Shown here one piece after another: positions 12,101-23,493 of a stretch of 64,000 bases of DNA. This DNA comes from Tilletiaria anomala UBC 951 (lineage: Eukaryota > Basidiomycota > Exobasidiomycetes > Georgefischeriales > Tilletiariaceae), in contig NW_013547014.1 in assembly GCF_000711695.1 (NCBI RefSeq), positions 1 through 64,000 of the forward strand, written 5' to 3'. The notes under the pieces are model-generated. The model searched no databases and was not told the DNA's origin. It worked only from the letters and a program-made list of their open reading frames with translations. Every line of letters begins with the position of its first letter. Position 1 is the first letter of the stretch. A program made the position numbers and the translations under genes.

Positions 12101-13606
12101 CACAAATTGAAGCAGCGACTGCATCGCCTGAATCAAGAAAAGGAACGGCAAGGTACACCCACGACACCTGGGGACACCTCCTATTCATCCATCGGTGGGT
12201 TGTCCCCGACACAGTTGCTGCCACCTTCCATGTCGCCGTCCAAGCTTCCGCCTCAGTATGCGGTGCGGCCACAGCCGCCTCTTCCGCCACCGCATCAGCA
12301 GCTGAAGCAGATGCAACGCCAGAAGTCGGCCACACAGACGCCTCAACCGCATACGACCACCGTGGTCGGCGCTCAGCCCCAGCGTCTCCTGCCAGTGCCA
12401 TCTCCTCAGATGATCCACGGCGCAGGGCCATCCCCCTACCCTGCGCACACATCCATACTGCCGCCAGGCGTGCAATTCCCTCCTGTCCCTGGCATCGGCC
12501 CTCCATTTTCGCATCCCACTACATTCCCGACCGGTTCACTTCCCTTTGGGCAGTCGCCCATCGGAGGATCGGCGTCGCAACCAGGATCATACCCATCAAC
12601 ACCAATGCATGGGTTTCCACACTTTGGGCAGCAACGACCGGGCATGTTGCCGCCAGGCTTTCCATCCCTGCATGGCTACGGCGCTGGGCCATCCGGCTTG
12701 GCGCATGCGATGTCATTTTCTTCGCCCCAGGCCACCCCCGGCGCGCCTGGCTACGCGCCTTTTGGTACTCCCGGGCATCCCGGAATGGCAAGTCTGTCCA
12801 TGGATCAGGATGTCCCGCCTCCAGAGGAAGTGCAAGCACAAGCGCCGCCGCCAGCACTCAGACCAGCATCTTACTTCGCACAGATCATCAATCCTGTCGT
12901 ACCATGGGCGCTGAACGGAATCCGTCGACCGCACGCCATTCCTTTCTTCTTGATCGACGTGCAATGGCGACAGGTTGGAGCCCCGCGGACTCTCGAAAAG
13001 TACACCGCAGAAATCGTCCACGAGACCATCGTTGTCGACAGCAGCCGCCTCAAGCAGCACATGATTCGGGTGCGCAAAGGGCAACACGTGGCAACACGGC
13101 GGCGACAGCCTGGGAAGCTTGAATTGGCCTCTGTGAAGATCCGGTTTGTGCTCCGCGAATTCGACGACCCTGATGCACAGACGCCCATCAGCGAGCGGCC
13201 GAAGTCCAACGGACCGGGAGGCGAGGATGACAACAACAGCATTGAATGCCTGAATGCCCAGGACCCAGCCGAGCATCGCAACAAGCTTGACTTCCTAGTG
13301 AATGTGATGCAGGACGGTGCGCAGGTCGGCAAGCTTAGGCGCGGCGTCATAGAAGCGCCCGGCGAGATCAACGGCACTCATGAGAAAGTAGAGCGAGACG
13401 GAGTACAGAATAGCTGGGCGTCAATCGTCTTTGAGCCTAAGCTAAAGGTGGGGCTTAACACCATGGACATCGATGTTGAACCGTCTCCACCGTGTCCCGA
13501 GCTGTGCGCACTAATCGTAGATGAAAGCGCGCCCGTAGAGCTGCGAGATAGGGCAAAGGTGCTCAAGCTGCTCAAGGAGAGATACAGGCTCTTTCTGTAT
13601 GTATAG
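9146..13606 (+). CDS. RSC4: RSC4-like chromatin-remodelling subunit with three bromodomains
   Basis: Exons 9146-9184, 9619-9830, 9889-10434, 10498-10735, 10809-11684, 11764-11892 and 11960-13606 give about 1228 residues. BD1 (about 75-180) and BD2 (about 257-360) are close copies: each has ELYPDYYQ-I/V-IKRP, NNAKRYN with the acetyl-lysine-binding Asn, and the same phase-2 intron inside NALD. BD3 (about 578-690) is more diverged (SEYPDYYKVIPKP, NAQFYN). A Pro/Gly/Gln-rich linker leads to a conserved C-terminal block (about 985-1228, beginning SYFAQIINPVVPWAL) resembling the Rsc4 C-terminal domain. Yeast Rsc4 has only two bromodomains and 625 residues. Rsc4 anchors the RSC remodeller to acetylated histone H3. 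Exon 1 (MPPKPTSGLSAEN, then GTGAGT) is the weakest part because its intron would be 434 bases, far longer than the others here. Confidence 0.8.
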
Positions 13607-13689
13607 TCGCTCTCAATTGGTACTCAACACGCAAATGCATTACAAAGACGATACGTGAGCTGGCATCTATTCGCTTGCTCCCGCACAAA

Positions 13690-14432
13690 CTAGTCTTCGT
13701 CTGACGGCGGCCCATCGTCATCGTCGTCATCGTCTATCGCGGGAGGAAGCAAAGTGAGCCAAAGAAGAGAGGCGCGTAGGCGACTTCAAGCGTGAAGTAC
13801 TCACCGTTGGCAATATCTGCTGTGCTAATTGACGCTATCGCTTCGGCCTTCCGCAATGTATCTTTAAGTTGTTGGCCCAATGGCGTCGCTGCCGAGACGA
13901 TGTCCGCCGGCTTGTCACCTTCCTTGTTCACTTCTCTTGGATCTGCCCCAGCTTCTAGAAGTTGCTCCACTGGATGTGACGAGTGTGTATGTTTTAGCGA
14001 GAGACAAGCGCCGAGAGATAAGATCGTCGCAGACTCACCGATCCAATTGCGTGCTTCTTCATGCTCTACTTTTATTGCTTCGTGCAATGGTGTATTTCCC
14101 TCGAGACGGCTGTGCAAATCGACGTCTACCTCTTGCTCAAGCAATTCAGGGAGAACAGAGGTCGAAGCCGAGGACGCGGCATAATGCAGCGCCGTCATGC
14201 CCAGCCCGTCTTGGAAGTTGATGTCATAGCTACCCTCTGGGGCTGACAGGACCTCCTGCAGAAGCTCAATGTTGTCTGTGCGGGCTGCGAAGAGCAGACG
14301 TTGATCTAAAAGGGACAAGGGATTGCATGATGGTAGTCGCGTCGCACAAAGTATCAGTGACGTGTGCGTATGTGGAAGACCAATCGACGCTCCAGATGAC
14401 TCACTGTTGTTGGCCCCCTCTGTTTCCGCCAT
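13690..14432 (-). CDS. Small ankyrin-repeat protein, Yar1-like
   Basis: Four exons (14432-14405, 14305-14039, 13969-13805, 13733-13690) encode 158 residues. The protein has ankyrin repeats (NQRLLFAARTDNIELLQEVL; GMTALHYAA; GNTPLHEAI; VEQLLEAGADPREVNKEGD) and a strongly acidic end, seven Asp followed by GPPSDED, that is reached only through the last splice. Small size, two to three ankyrin repeats and an acidic tail match yeast Yar1, the dedicated chaperone of ribosomal protein Rps3, but many small ankyrin proteins share these traits. Its stop lies 83 bases from the end of the convergent RSC4-like gene. All four exon joins keep the frame and have GTGAGT donors. Confidence 0.72.
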
Positions 14433-14871
14433 CTTGGGGGCTTCTCTTTCGGCTCTGAACAGCTCTCTGCCGCGAAGAGCTGGTTATTACAAGGCCCACA
14501 GTGGTCAACTACAGCCTCGAGGTTAAAACAAGTCGGATCGAAGCGGTGTATCTACATGAGCGATGCGTTGGCGAGCTGAGTGGTTCGAAAGGCGTAGGAG
14601 GCACAGATAGAGAGGTGAGAGCGTGGAGACAGGCGCAGTGCCGCACAAATGAGCAGAGCCGAGGCGTCGCGTACACCGGAAACCAACGAAAGTGACACCG
14701 ACACGACCGTGAGGTCTTCGTTTCGATCTTCCAGGACTTCCAGGCTTCATGGGTATAGGTGCCGTCCATGATTATTGATTAACTGTCGGGCGAATATTCC
14801 TGGAACGACCGACTACTCACTCTCCGAAGTTCGCCGCCTCTCGTGGGATCCGTAAAACGTCGTGATCGGCA
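14433..14871. promoter_or_regulatory. Divergent promoter region, ankyrin protein / steryl-glucosidase
   Basis: About 440 bases between divergent start codons. No coding similarity or clear regulatory motif was seen. Confidence 0.35.
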
Positions 14872-17800
14872 ATGAAAATGAGAAGTCCCCCACCAACAGG
14901 TGCGGTCGACTTTTCGGTCAACGCCATCGGGGCCGACATACGGATTGACGGTCGCAGATTCGTAGACTCGATTGGAAGAACCCTTATCCTGCACGGTCTC
15001 AATGTTAGCAGCATGAGCAAGCTGTTCGTTGTGGTGCGAGATGGGCTGAGTGGCTGAATAGTCACGGCTAACACGAGCTGGCTTTCATTCATTTATCCAG
15101 TCCAACGACTCCGAACGGCTTGTCACACTTGCCGGAGGGCTTCGTTTCAGATGATCGCACCGTGACCTTCATTGGCAGGCCATTTCCACTGGAAGAGGTG
15201 AGTCTGATTGACTGGTTTCAAATGAAGGCTGCTGTCCATGCGCATTTCTGATAAACACGGTCATTGCCACAGGCTCCGCTACGGTTGCGCCAGCTTAGGG
15301 CATGGGGATACCCGCTGATCCGTCTCATGGTCACATGGGAGAGTATTTCCCACAAGGGTCCACGAATCGAAGATATTGACCGAGAATACGTTGAATACTT
15401 GCGACAACTCATGCAGCTCATTGGCGACCACGGCATGAAAGCGTTCATCTGTGCCCATCAAGATGTCTGGAGTCGGTATACAGGAGGTAGTGGCGCCCCT
15501 GGCTGGGTGAGCCTATCGTCACGACTATTGTGAGGAATCGCAATTGACGAATTTCCTCTGCCTCTTCATAGACACTGGACGCCGTCGGTTTGAACCGCTT
15601 CAACTTTAAAGATTGCGGGGCAGCCTATATTCATAGTCTTGACAACTCTTCATCACCAAAGGAACCAAGTGGACCATTTCTTTGGCCTTCCGGCTACCAA
15701 AAGCTCGCTGCAGGAACGATGGCCACGCTATTCTGGGGAGGAGACGTTTTCGCTCCGAACACCAAATGCCAACTACCCGAAGAAGAGATCGCGGGGGGGC
15801 AATTTAAGGACCCTACCACACGCAGTGTTCAGCAGTTCTTGCAGAACGCATACATAGAGGCGTACGGCTACCTCGCGGACGTCGTAGGAAATATGGAGGG
15901 GTGTCTTGGCTTTGACGTGAGTTGCGTCTCGATTCTCAGATGTGCAATGAGTGCTCATGGGCGATCTCACTCGCAGCTCATGAACGAACCGCACAGAGGA
16001 TTCATCAATCTTCATTCATTCCACAAGTGGGACTGTAAGTTGAAGCGAGATGATGGGCTCCAAGAAATGAAATCTGAAACGGGCATGTCCAACAGATCAA
16101 ACCGATCTACATATTGGCCATTACCCATCCCTACTTCAGTCGCTCGCCCTCGGAAGTGGCCACGCTACCGACGTGCCCTTTTATGTGAAATCATGGCCGT
16201 GGCCCACATACAAGTCTCATACCAGTCACATCGATCCAAAGGGCAAGACGGTCTGGAAGAAGACCGACGAGAGCAAGGGTGACTGCATTTGGCGTTCGCA
16301 CGGCGTGTGGGACTGGGACGAGAAGAACAAGAAACCTGTGGTCCTGTGGGAGAACTACTTTTCCTCGGACAACCGACCGGGCAAAGGCGGGCGTCCAGTC
16401 GAGTGGTACCGTGACTTTTATGCGCCGTTCTGCAAGAAATTCAGTGAGCGGCTCCTGCGCAAGTGCCCAGGCAAGCTGATCCTGGTCGAACAGATCCCGA
16501 ACGAGTTCATGCCCGTCTGGCCAGACGCCGATGTTCTTTCCAACAAAAAAGACAGGGCCGAGCTAGAAGAAGCTGCGCGAAGGCAAAACTATGCAGTCAA
16601 GGGTCTGATCGACACAGAACGGCCGAAGAACTTTGTGTATGCACCCCACTTCTACGACCTCAACGTGCTTTTCGGCAAGGTTTGGCGCTCGTTTTCCGTA
16701 GATGTGCAAGGGCTCAGCCGGGTGCGTCATTGTAGTGTGCATCGTCTCATGCGGGTTGCCAGGCGTACAGCTGACTTTTCTCGATGCTTCGTTCACAGGG
16801 CATGTTCTTCATGAAAGCTCTCTACTGGGGCGAACAAGGCGCGCGACAGAAGTGAGCCGTGTTTCCACGTGATTGAATAACGGGAGACTGACGCTCGTCC
16901 CATGGCTTTGGCGCAGTTACCTGCATCAGCTGACCACGCAAGCCAAGTGGGGGCGCGTCTCGATGGGAGAGGTCCCGATGCTAGTTGGGGAGATCGGATT
17001 GCCTTTTGACATCAACGACGCGCATGCGTACCGTACTGGCGATTACCGCAAACACGCCGAACTGGTAGACGGCATGCTCTCCGCACTAGAGAAGAACTGG
17101 CAGAGCTTTACATGGTGGAACTTCAACCCCGACTGCATCTTTGAATATGGGTATGTGCTGGGTGACGATGCACTTGCCAGAGAAAAGCCGCAGGGACCGG
17201 AGCTGACGCGCGTGCAACCGCTTGCAATTTCGCTACAGCGACGGGTGGAATAAGGAAGATTTCAGCGTCATTGCGCTCGACCTGCCTTCGAGAGATAGAG
17301 CCAATGTGAAGGGCGACCACGATGAGCTGTATAGGGGTGGTCGCGTGCTGGAAGCGCTGATTGTGAGTACAAATGTATACTTTGGAGCCGAAACATTTCG
17401 TGATGGGGACCATGTTGATGCTCAAAATCGCTCTGCGCAGCGTCCTTATGCGGCCAAAGTAGCTGGACTGCCGGTTTCCACGCACTGGGACCGGCACAAC
17501 TGGGAGTTTACATTAGCTTGGAGCAACTCTTCGACTGTGCCGTTAGACAAGGCGGACAAGCTGTCGCGCATGACAGAGATCTTCTGGCCCACGTACCTGT
17601 TCGAGGGAGAAAGGCTCGAAGTGCAGCTCAGCGACGGGACGTGGCGTATTGATGAGAATGTGAGTTAGCACGGATGCAGCTGCCTTTGCGCTTTTCTTCT
17701 TTTACGGCATGGCCGCGCTGACGTTCGCTGCATGTTCTTCACAGGTGCAAACCCTGTACGTGGAGCACGCCGACGAGTCAATAGGGCGCGTGCATAAGCT

Positions 17801-17957
17801 ACGCGTCCGAGTGCCAGCACGCGCGCGCAGGGTACCCAAAAGCATGCAGATCGGGGAGCAGGACCGACTCGTGCTCGGTGCGGTTGCTTTTCTGTTCGTT
17901 GCGCTGCTCGTCGGGTTCGATGGCGCTGTGACGAGAGCGCTGCTCGCTCGTGCGTAA
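14872..17957 (+). CDS. EGH1: Ergosteryl-beta-glucosidase (GH5_12, EGCrP2/Egh1-like), tail-anchored
   Basis: Eleven exons: 14872-15023, 15101-15197, 15273-15506, 15572-15916, 15977-16034, 16096-16721, 16799-16851, 16917-17150, 17239-17362, 17441-17659 and 17745-17957, giving 784 residues (yeast Egh1 is 764). Family blocks are PTTPNGLSHLPEGF, FIGRPFPLEEAPLRLRQLRA, MNEPHRGF with acid/base Glu280, and VGEIGLPFD with nucleophile Glu547. The protein ends in one hydrophobic helix (LVLGAVAFLFVALLVGF) followed by a short basic tail, suggesting a membrane anchor. Egh1/EGCrP2 hydrolyses ergosteryl-beta-glucoside and so recycles sterol glucosides; loss in yeast or Cryptococcus makes them accumulate. The first donor is GTTCGT, weaker than the others. 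The 78-base intron 17363-17440 is divisible by three, but splicing it restores the family motif ALIRPYAAKVAG. Confidence 0.87.
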
Positions 17958-18470
17958 GCGATTACTCAGGCGCGGAAGAGGCCCTGCGCAAGCTATGCAC
18001 CGTGCCATTCGTGCGAGGATCGTGCTCGCGTCGCGTAATGCCCTGCTGAACCCATATTTGGTGGAAAGTGGCCCGTGTTGTTTGCCCAGGGAGCACGTTG
18101 ATGAGCTTTTAATAGAAATAGAACGAGGATCTCTCCTTTAACCTGATCCCTTCTCACGCGCAATAGAATGCGACCCTGCTTTTGATATGCTCCTCGAAGA
18201 TGCCAAGGGATGACATCTCTCTGCTGTCGTGGGTAGTGCGAGAATCGTCGGTCTCGGTGGCATAGGCCGACGAGGGCCATTTATGTATGTGGCAAGCCCC
18301 TTGTACGCACGAATCGGGTGCGCACCTCCCAGCCCAGCGGATCCTGGCATATTTATTAGTATCGCATGCAGCAGCAGGCAGTCACAATTGTGCGTATGCC
18401 TGATAAGCAGTTGGACATCGTGGCTGTGTGTAGGCGTTAGCAAGTTGGCATCTTGACTTCCCATGGCTGT

Positions 18471-18488
18471 CCATCCATCCATCCATCC
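18471..18488. repeat. CCAT tetranucleotide microsatellite
   Basis: Four and a half perfect copies of CCAT in a row, in the intergenic region upstream of the phospholipase-like pseudogene. Confidence 0.85.
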
Positions 18489-19113
18489 GACGGCCGACAA
18501 GACAGCAAAGCTGGTTGACTCTGCCTGACTGCGCCACGCACACATGCTTGTGAGAGTATGCAACGAGTCTATATGTAGAACCTCGCCAAACCTCGTTCCT
18601 GGATTGTATTCCGCCCGCGCACAATGTTGGCGCTAGCGGGAGAAACCAAAAACATGGAGGAGCATGCATAAAAAAGAAAGCATGGAGCCTGCACATTTAC
18701 ACTTACTGCGGATGGAGCAGAGCTCGACGAAGGGACTCATGGATGCACAGATGCAATGCCGGCACGCTTCGGCCGAGTGCGGGGAACATGCTTCTTTTGG
18801 CAAGTGCCTGTCGGCGGAGCAGATTACATAATCTCTACACCCTCTGTTACCGCCGACCCTACGCCTGGGAGGACGGGTTGGCCGGAGCAGCCTGGGGCGC
18901 TTGCCGCTGGTTGCACCTTGCAAGCGTGTAGACAGACTCCTTATATAGGATCGTGACGTCCTACAACTCTCCGAGCCCAGCCCAGCCCGCACGCTCGTCC
19001 AGTCGTCACCAGCGAACACCCGCAACCCTGCAAGAAGAAGCCACTCCCAATCCTGGCATCGGACGGACGCCTGCACAAGATGATGTCCTCCTGGCTGCCG
19101 CTACCCCACATCT

Positions 19114-19125
19114 CCCCCCCCCCCC
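19114..19125. repeat. Poly-C homopolymer (12 bases)
   Basis: Twelve consecutive C residues about 40 bases upstream of the first recognisable piece of the phospholipase-like pseudogene. Such runs are prone to length change and to sequencing error. Confidence 0.8.
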
Positions 19126-19164
19126 GCCAGCCACGCTGCGCATCCACCCGCGCCTAACGCCAAC

Positions 19165-21213
19165 AGCCAGGCCGAGCACGTTGTCCTGTTCATGCAAGAA
19201 CACCATGCCTTCGGCCAATACGTTGGCAGTGCGTGCTGGCCGCACTACCTTCTTTCCACAGCAGTCGGGTGCATTTGCTGACATGTAGTCCTGCGCTCAG
19301 CCATGGTAGGGTTGCGCGGTTTCAAGGACCTTAACGTCGTCGTCTCCAACAAGTAGCACCAGGATGTGTTCCACCAGTCTGTCGCACTCGGTATCAAGCC
19401 CGCGCCACTTGCGGTGTGACGACGTTATTTCCGTTCTGGATCGAGCACGCCTTCAACGAAGCGACGCGGTGCATCCTCGCCAGGAGCAACGGCTGGCAGG
19501 CAAACCACATTGCGTATGGAACAAGGGTAGCATCGGCCACTGGGCGACTGCCAACACTGTGCAGCTTCGGCTGCTACAAGTGCCAGGGCATCCCGTTGCA
19601 CTTGGGCTTGGCCAAGGATTGAACCACCACGGACAGCTACGCTCAGAACGTCGTTGCTAGCACGAACCCCAACCGTGTCGTGAGCCAGCGCCTGTATTCA
19701 CGCAAAACGTCTCACGCACTCGCTTGCGGCACGGAACTTGGTGCTGCCCTTTCGTTTCTCCCTGCCGCAGGCGTGCCTCTCTTGTACTACACGGTATCAA
19801 CGGCAGCGTGGCCAGCGGCGTAAACTATATTGAAAGCATCGAGTCGCCCGGCTGTGAGCAGGGGGGCAGCGGGTAGCGAGTGCCCTGATACCCGCTCAAG
19901 CACAAGAACACCGGGGACCACCCTCACCTACGCCGGTATCAGCTACCAGGTCTACCAGGCTGTGGACAACGATGACGACAGCCTGGTCACCTGGTTCCAG
20001 CAGTTCCAACAGGCCGCTAACTCTTCGGCATTTAGCAAGGCTGGCACGTCCTTCGTCAGCCTCGACCACCTCGTAGCAGGCACCAAGCCCGGCACGCTAC
20101 CCGCCGTCAGCTACATCATCGGCCATACGGACCTGAGCGAGCACCCGCCATACGCCCTACCTGCCGGTGACTGGCTGCAGCAAAAGGTCGTCGCGGGCAT
20201 CGAATTGGAAAGAGTTGGGACAAGACAGCGCTCCTCATATCTTACGATGAGACCGGAGGCTGAGCCGACCGCGTGCTCTTCCGACCGCGCCGCAACGCGA
20301 ACAAGGCGACTGGCTCGCCACCGACTGTACGGCCGGGCAACCGGCGCCTCCCCTGCCAGCGCAGGCTTCCGTCTGCCGTTCATGGTCGTCTGCCTGTGGA
20401 CGCGCCCCAGCAACGTCCTCAGCGAATGGGTTTTGCGCGAATCGAAGCCCTCATCCTCGAGCAATGGGCCCCCCGTAAGGGGCTAGTCTACCACTGCGAC
20501 CGAGATGAACCCGTGGCGCCGGCGCGAGATGAGCGACCTCGTCAACATGTCTGACTTTGACAGCGAGGACACCAGCGTGTCGGATCTGCCTAACATCTGC
20601 GCACTGATGCAGGCCGCACAAGGTCAGTACACCGGCGCTGCCATGTGCGAGGCGGCACACCCGAACCCTATCGTCCGGTGCTGTACCGCCCGCAGACGGA
20701 GGCCACCACCCTCGCAACCGAGATTGGCTTCAAGCGAGAGAGGCGTCGAGCCGTGATTTCCACTTGCGTCGCCCCTCATGAGCTGACGCGATTTCCGCTC
20801 AACCTTGCACAGCGCTGCGCGGCAACTCAAGCGAGGCCCGCTACCTCACGTTCAAGAGCAACGACATGGCGCGGGCAACTACCGGCTCCAGCCTGATGCT
20901 CGCACCGGCGAGCGCAGACCACTCCGATTGGGTGCAACGTTTCAACCTGCACGCCGTTGGCCTGAACCCCTCCAACACCCTGTTCAACATCTAACCCGCC
21001 GGCGAGCCGAAAAGCTACGTGACGGACAGCGTGTGCATCATCGCGGAAAAGTCACGCGCGGCCATCTTTGACATTTGCTACACGCCCAATGGCGGCCGCG
21101 GCTACGCCTTCACCGTGCAGCAGAGTAACAAGGCCGTCGGAATCGACAAGACCACATCGCCACCGGCCCGCAGGACATGCGCGTCGACATCTTCTCTGTC
21201 CCTTTCCGCGTAA
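19165..21213 (+). pseudogene. Decayed phospholipase C / phosphoesterase-family gene
   Basis: Pieces of one secreted phosphoesterase family (fungal PLC-type, PF04185) can be read in order across about 2 kb but in different frames. They are EHVVLFMQEHHAFGQYVG, RGFKDLNVVVSN, FNEATRC with GWQANHIAY, AQNVVASTNPNRVVSQRLY, YAGISYQVYQAVDNDDDSL, GTLPAVSYIIGHTDLSEHPP, a block resembling GPGFRLPF-WTR, EMNPWRRREMSDLVN, and GRGYAFTVQQSNKAVGI near the end. The family cleaves phosphate esters such as phosphatidylcholine, usually outside the cell. The gene is broken in several places and cannot make a full product as it stands; the order and spacing of blocks show it was once complete. No introns are obvious. 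Part of the disorder could come from assembly errors, but breaks are too spread out for that to be the simple explanation. Confidence 0.75.
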
Positions 21214-21362
21214 GGCCTCGTGCTGATGGTTCCGATGCATCGATGACCTTTAGGCGACAGACTCGGCATCGGAAATGATGCATGCAAGGTGTTCGTAGAT
21301 GCCTCCGCGGCAACGCAATGCGTACTGCGTACTCCCAGATGTGTCCGCTCCAAAATTGCAGA

Positions 21363-23029
21363 TTATTTCCTTGCTACATCGACTCTTGTGCTAGCCTCGA
21401 GCCAAAGGCTCTGCAGCTCGGCGATGCGGTTCTCCTCGTCCTGGAGGGCGAGCCCTTGCATGAGCCTCCCAAGCCCGTCGGACCACTCGCCGTCAAAGTC
21501 GCCTTCTATGATAGAATCAATACCGCTGAGTGACAGACCGAGACGATGATCTGTCACACGGTCTTGTGGAAAGTTGAACGTGCGCACCCGGTCGCTGCGC
21601 TCCATCGATGCGACTTGGTCCTTTCGCACCGCGCGATTGGCAGCCATCTCCTCGCGCAGCTTAGCGTCGAGAAGCCGCGCGCGCAAGATCGCCCATGCCT
21701 TTGTGCGGTTCTGGTGCTGCGACCGGCTATCCTGCATCGATACGGTGATCCCGCTCGGCAGATGCGTCAGGCGGATCGCGGATTCGGTTTTGTTGACGTG
21801 CTGCCCGCCTGCCCCGCGCGAACGCATGACTTCGGTCTTGACATCTTTGGGATCAACCACGTCATCGGCCTTCTGTTGCTCGCTGCCACCGTCGTCCGTA
21901 TCAGAGGGAAGGACGACGATGGCCATCGTGCTAGTCTGCAGTTTTCCAAGCGATTGCGTGGTTGGGATTCGCTGAACGCGATGCACACCAGCCTCCCATT
22001 TGAGCCTGTCATAGATTTCCGCATCCTCGCGTCCACCGCGAGCCGAGATCTGGATGATGGCTTCTTTCACGCCATCTCCTCCGCCGGTCGACGCATTCAC
22101 CTCCATGGGAATTAAGCTAAGCTCCTCAACTTCCCAGCCGACGTTTTCAGCAAATTTGCGATACATCCGCACCACCTGCGACGTGAACAGCCCAGATTCC
22201 TGACCGCCGACCCCTGGTCGGAATTCCATGATGACTGCCCTGGGCTTCGAAGTGCCGGCTGCATCTGCAAGGGAAGCAGATTTCGAAGAATCGGGCTCTT
22301 CGCCTGGTTTTGCGGAGAGGATCTGTTCGCGGGCCAGGCGCGCGAAAGACGAGTAATCCTTCAGCAGAGCGACACGAAAAGTGTCGCGCATTTCCTCCAT
22401 CTGCTCGAAAAGCATGACACATTCTTCTTCGGCTAATGCTCGCATGCTTTCGTCCTTCTCCGTTTCTTGCAAAGTCAAAGAAGATGCATACTCTCGGTGC
22501 AAGGCTGTGAAAACATCCCATTGGGCGGATATATCTTCAAGCATGCTCACGAGCCGCGATGCTTGTACCGAGATAGAGCTGCTACTTGCCTGCCGGAATA
22601 AACGAAACGTATTTCGTCAGGCCTGTCCAACCAAATCGAATAAAGTTAGACCACATAGCTTACTTGTTCCAACAGCGTTTTTCGAACTTGTACCATGCGT
22701 CGCATAGTGCCAACAACGACATCGTCGGAGAAAAGAGTCGGTTCTTTACAAGTGCCATCTTGGACATTTGCTTTTCCCTTTCCCTTGTCTTTGCGAGCGG
22801 ATGTTTGTAGTAGCCTGATCGGGGTGATGCAATCTGCAGTGATAGTGCCTTTTCTGCAGGACAGATTGAACGGCTTAGATGGCTTCCCAACGCTGAGAGG
22901 CGGAACAATATACCTCGAGCACGCAGAGCTGTCGAGAATCCGTCCCCTGGCAGGCCAAAAGCGACTAGAGCCCGCCACAGCACTTGCAGCCGTGGAAGCA
23001 GCCGCAGTTGCACTGCGGGTCACTTGCAT
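21363..23029 (-). CDS. MRF1: Mitochondrial peptide chain release factor 1
   Basis: Exons 23029-22664 and 22589-21363 give 530 residues. The N-terminus (MQVTRSATAAASTAASAVAG, then Arg-rich) looks like a mitochondrial presequence. The body has the class I release-factor blocks: EFRPGVGGQESGLF, WEAGVHRVQRIPTTQ and, near residue 373, SRGAGGQHVNKTESA with the catalytic GGQ. The region between (PTTQ... LGKLQTSTMAIVVLP) is where RF1-type factors read stop codons. RNQ-type spacing and the ending DHRLGLSLSGIDSIIEG fit Mrf1. It releases finished chains from mitoribosomes at UAA and UAG. The protein is longer than yeast Mrf1 (413), mostly because of the N-terminus and a short insertion after LLKDYSSF. 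It lies tail to tail with the phospholipase pseudogene. Confidence 0.92.
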
Positions 23030-23493
23030 TCTCAGCAGCGCTCAGTAAGCTTCGTAGGAACACAGAGTTGAATTAGGCCTGGTCAACAGCCTCCCCCAGT
23101 CGGCACGAGCATAGAGTCACCCGCTTACAGTTTCAACGAGCATCTCCCTCGACCTCACGAGTTGGTACTTCGTATGGTGTGTCTTGTCTCGCAGACGCAA
23201 ACGCATTTCGCGAGACCGGCAAAACGCTCGGACCCTCCGAGGGGTTCAACCGGTACCTAGTTCCATCAACTGAGGACTAACTAGTAAGACACCAGTCCGC
23301 GTCACCTTCGGCCCTGCGAGCAACCAACACATCACTGCATCATCCTGCTGCTCCAGACTCGATGTACCTCTCATTGGGCATGGACCTATGACGCGTTGTA
23401 GACATCTTGTCCTTGACGTAGGTATAAGACCTCTCCAGAGGTCAACAGTGGGATTCGAACGACGCACGACAAAGCCTCCACGCATCGACAAAC
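23030..23493. promoter_or_regulatory. Divergent promoter region, MRF1 / PRE6
   Basis: About 460 bases between divergent start codons. No proteasome-associated control element that I could recognise was found. A tRNA-like TTCGAATC at about 23455 (reverse strand) lacks the pairing needed for a T arm. Confidence 0.35.

Larger units (their letters stand above)
17958..19164. other. Intergenic stretch with simple repeats, no recognised gene
   Basis: This 1.2-kb region follows the steryl-glucosidase gene and precedes a decayed phospholipase-like gene. It contains a CCAT tetranucleotide repeat (18471-18488) and a run of twelve C (19114-19125). No open frame here shows a known motif. A TATA-like TTATATAG lies near 18943 and could be the old promoter of the downstream pseudogene. 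Confidence 0.4.

Noticed and set aside
23401-23480. tRNA-like T-loop sequence (GTTCGAATCC on the minus strand)
   Set aside because: The flanking bases cannot pair into a T stem, and no anticodon or acceptor arm could be fitted.
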